Positions 23,620 through 24,894 of a DNA stretch of 24,894 nt are shown piece after piece. The stretch lies in NCBI GenBank assembly GCA_947371775.1, contig CANBQX010000011.1:1-24894 (forward strand). The letters are read 5' to 3'. Made by a program: the position numbers and the translations under genes. Source of the stretch: Comamonadaceae bacterium (GTDB lineage Bacteria > Pseudomonadota > Gammaproteobacteria > Burkholderiales > Burkholderiaceae_C). Each line of letters opens with the position of its first letter. Positions within the stretch are counted from its first letter, which is position 1. The notes under the pieces were generated by a model. The model worked only from the letters and a program-made list of their open reading frames with translations. It ran no database searches and was not told the DNA's origin.

Positions 23620-24427
23620 GATGGTGAGAGTCAAATTATCGGTCGTTTACGCCCTCGTCCTTCCCTTGGCGGCGGCGTTGATGGTCGGCTGCTCAACCGT
23701 TCCTGTGGACAAGACAGCGGCAATGACGCCCAGCGAGTTGTACGCCGAGGCCAAAGATGACATGACGAACTTCCAGTGGGACAAAGCTATCCCCCTGCTG
23801 GAAAAACTGGAGTCCCGGGCTGCAGGAACCCCCTTGGCCCAGCAAGCGCAGCTTGAAAAGGCCTATGCCCAAACCAAGTCAGGCGAACCCATATCCGCTG
23901 TCGCCACCTTGGATCGGTTTATGCGTCTGCACCCGGCCAGCCCAGCCTACGACTATGCGCTGTACCTCAAAGGCATGGCCAATTTCAACGAAGATCTGGG
24001 TATCTTGGGCAGCTACACCGGCCAGGACCTGACCGAGCGCGACCAGAAAGCGTCCAAAGAAGCGTTTGAGGCCTTTCGTGAGCTCAGTGTGCGCTTTCCA
24101 GATTCTCGCTACACGCCCGACGCCCTGTTGCGCATGACTTACATCGTGCAATCCTTGGCCAAATACGAGGTGCACGTTGCCAAGTACTACTACAAGCGGG
24201 GCGCTTATGTGGCCGCCATCAACCGGGCCCAAACCGCGGTGACCGACTACCGCAACGTTCCGGCCGTCGAAGAAGCCCTGTTTGTGATCTACAAATCCTA
24301 CGAAGCGCTGGGCATGGCCAGTCTGCGCGACGACGCCAAACGCGTGCTCGAAGCCACCTACCCCAACTCCAAGTACTTGGCAGGCGGTGGCGTGGGTGAA
24401 AATGGCGGCTGGCTCAAGCTGTTTTAA
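23618..24427 (+). CDS. bamD: Outer membrane assembly lipoprotein BamD
   Basis: The 269-residue protein has a lipoprotein signal (hydrophobic stretch, lipobox MVGC with cysteine 25 followed by Ser-Thr) and then five TPR-type helical pairs. Visible blocks include ELYAEAKDDMTNFQWDKAIP, QLEKAYAQTKSGEPISAV, LYLKGMANFNEDLG, FRELSVRFPDSRYTPDA and VAKYYYKRGAYVAAINRAQ, the BamD hallmarks. BamD is the essential lipoprotein of the BAM complex that binds BamA and substrate barrels in the periplasm. I start at ATG 23618; ATG 23621 follows directly and has better spacing to GAAAG. The longer frame from 23588 would begin upstream of the expected transcription start. The stop overlaps the convergent helicase stop within TTTTAAAA. 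Confidence 0.95.
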   Translation: MMVRVKLSVVYALVLPLAAALMVGCSTVPVDKTAAMTPSELYAEAKDDMTNFQWDKAIPLLEKLESRAAGTPLAQQAQLEKAYAQTKSGEPISAVATLDRFMRLHPASPAYDYALYLKGMANFNEDLGILGSYTGQDLTERDQKASKEAFEAFRELSVRFPDSRYTPDALLRMTYIVQSLAKYEVHVAKYYYKRGAYVAAINRAQTAVTDYRNVPAVEEALFVIYKSYEALGMASLRDDAKRVLEATYPNSKYLAGGGVGENGGWLKLF

Positions 24428-24894
24428 AACGGCAAGTCGCGATCCACACTCAGCTCGGACAAAGCATCCAGCCAAGCCTGCGCGTCCTCCAAGCGGCGCA
24501 TGGGCGGCAGACTTTGCAGCAGTTTTTTGCCGTAGCCCATCTGGGCCAGGCGCACATCGCACACCACCAAAATCCCCCGGTCCGCCTCGCTGCGGATCAA
24601 ACGCCCTGCACCTTGCTTGAGCGCGATGGCCGCTTGCGGCAGGTGCACGTTTTTGAACGCACTGCCGCCCCCGGCATCTTGCGCAGCAGCGCGCGCCTGC
24701 ACCAGCGGATCGTCGGGTGGTGAGAACGGCAGCTTGTCGATCACAAGCAGCTGCAAAGCATCTCCGGCAATATCGATGCCTTCCCAAAACGAGGCGGTGG
24801 CGACCAGCACACAGCCGCCCTGCGCCCGTTGATCTACAGCACTCGCGGCCACAAACCGGTCGACCAATTCACGTTTGGGCGCCTGGCCTTGCAC
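24424..24894 (-). CDS. DinG/YoaA-family ATP-dependent helicase, C-terminal fragment
   Basis: Only the last 156 or so residues are present; the gene continues past the right edge. Visible are helicase motif V (ATASFWEGIDIAGDALQLL), the IDKLPFSPPDDPL segment and motif VI (KQGAGRLIRSEADRGILVV). A conserved tail YGKKLLQSLPPMRR follows. This pattern is the XPD/Rad3-like superfamily 2 helicase group. It resembles E. coli YoaA more than DinG in the SFWEGxDxxGDAL and PPxxRR elements, but without the iron-sulfur domain region I do not give a symbol. Such helicases unwind 5' to 3' in DNA repair and replication-fork maintenance. The gene converges on bamD with a 4-bp overlap. Confidence 0.9.
   Translation of the reverse strand: MQGQAPKRELVDRFVAASAVDQRAQGGCVLVATASFWEGIDIAGDALQLLVIDKLPFSPPDDPLVQARAAAQDAGGGSAFKNVHLPQAAIALKQGAGRLIRSEADRGILVVCDVRLAQMGYGKKLLQSLPPMRRLEDAQAWLDALSELSVDRDLPF

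Noticed and set aside
23879..24787. 302-codon minus-strand frame opposite bamD and in another frame of the helicase gene
   Set aside because: It has a low-complexity start and no conserved motifs, and both overlapped genes are certain.
1..24894. Search for mobile elements, CRISPR, tRNA, rRNA, toxin-antitoxin or defence genes
   Set aside because: All gaps are under 200 bp, with no transposase, integrase, repeat-spacer pattern, tRNA-like cloverleaf or unrecognised gene cluster.

Overview
The window looks like chromosomal housekeeping DNA from a betaproteobacterium, most likely Burkholderiales and probably Comamonadaceae (Rhodoferax/Acidovorax-like). The grounds are the high-GC codon use, the protein sequences (Hfq, HflX and BamD types) and the gene order. 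That order joins two blocks that are separate in E. coli: rlmN-pilF-rodZ-ispG-hisS-yfgM-bamB-der and hfq-hflX-hflK-hflC-purA. No rRNA, tRNA, CRISPR array, transposase, phage gene or compositionally foreign island is visible, and coding density is very high.

Layout. Left edge (1-3044): the 3' end of accD runs into a convergent YggT-family membrane protein gene. A 165-bp divergent intergenic region follows, then lysS and a translationally coupled YgjP-like metalloprotein gene, both on the plus strand. From 3034 to 23619 every gene is on the minus strand. In transcription order (right to left) these are rluD, scpB, rluB, ndk, rlmN, pilF, rodZ, ispG, hisS, yfgM, bamB, der, hfq, hflX, hflK, hflC, hisZ, purA, a purine-type phosphoribosyltransferase and a metC-like PLP enzyme. 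Many junctions are TAATG, ATGA or few-base gaps, which indicates coupled translation. At the right edge bamD runs divergently from rluD, and the C-terminal part of a DinG/YoaA-family helicase converges on it.

Functional themes. These are rRNA/tRNA and ribosome biology (LysRS, HisRS, RluB, RluD, RlmN, Der, HflX), cell envelope assembly (BamB and BamD of the BAM complex, PilF pilotin, RodZ, YfgM, and IspG for isoprenoid precursors), membrane-protease control (HflK/HflC), post-transcriptional regulation (Hfq) and nucleotide/histidine metabolism (Ndk, PurA, a Gpt-like PRT, HisZ). HisZ implies that the genome encodes a short-form HisG elsewhere.

I found no convincing new biological system. The points worth a second look are small-scale: overlapping divergent start codons at rluD/bamD, a nine-codon ORF bridging hfq and hflX, tandem hairpins in the lysS leader, a strong hairpin plus probable promoter splitting hflC from hisZ, and a folded spacer between rluD and scpB.
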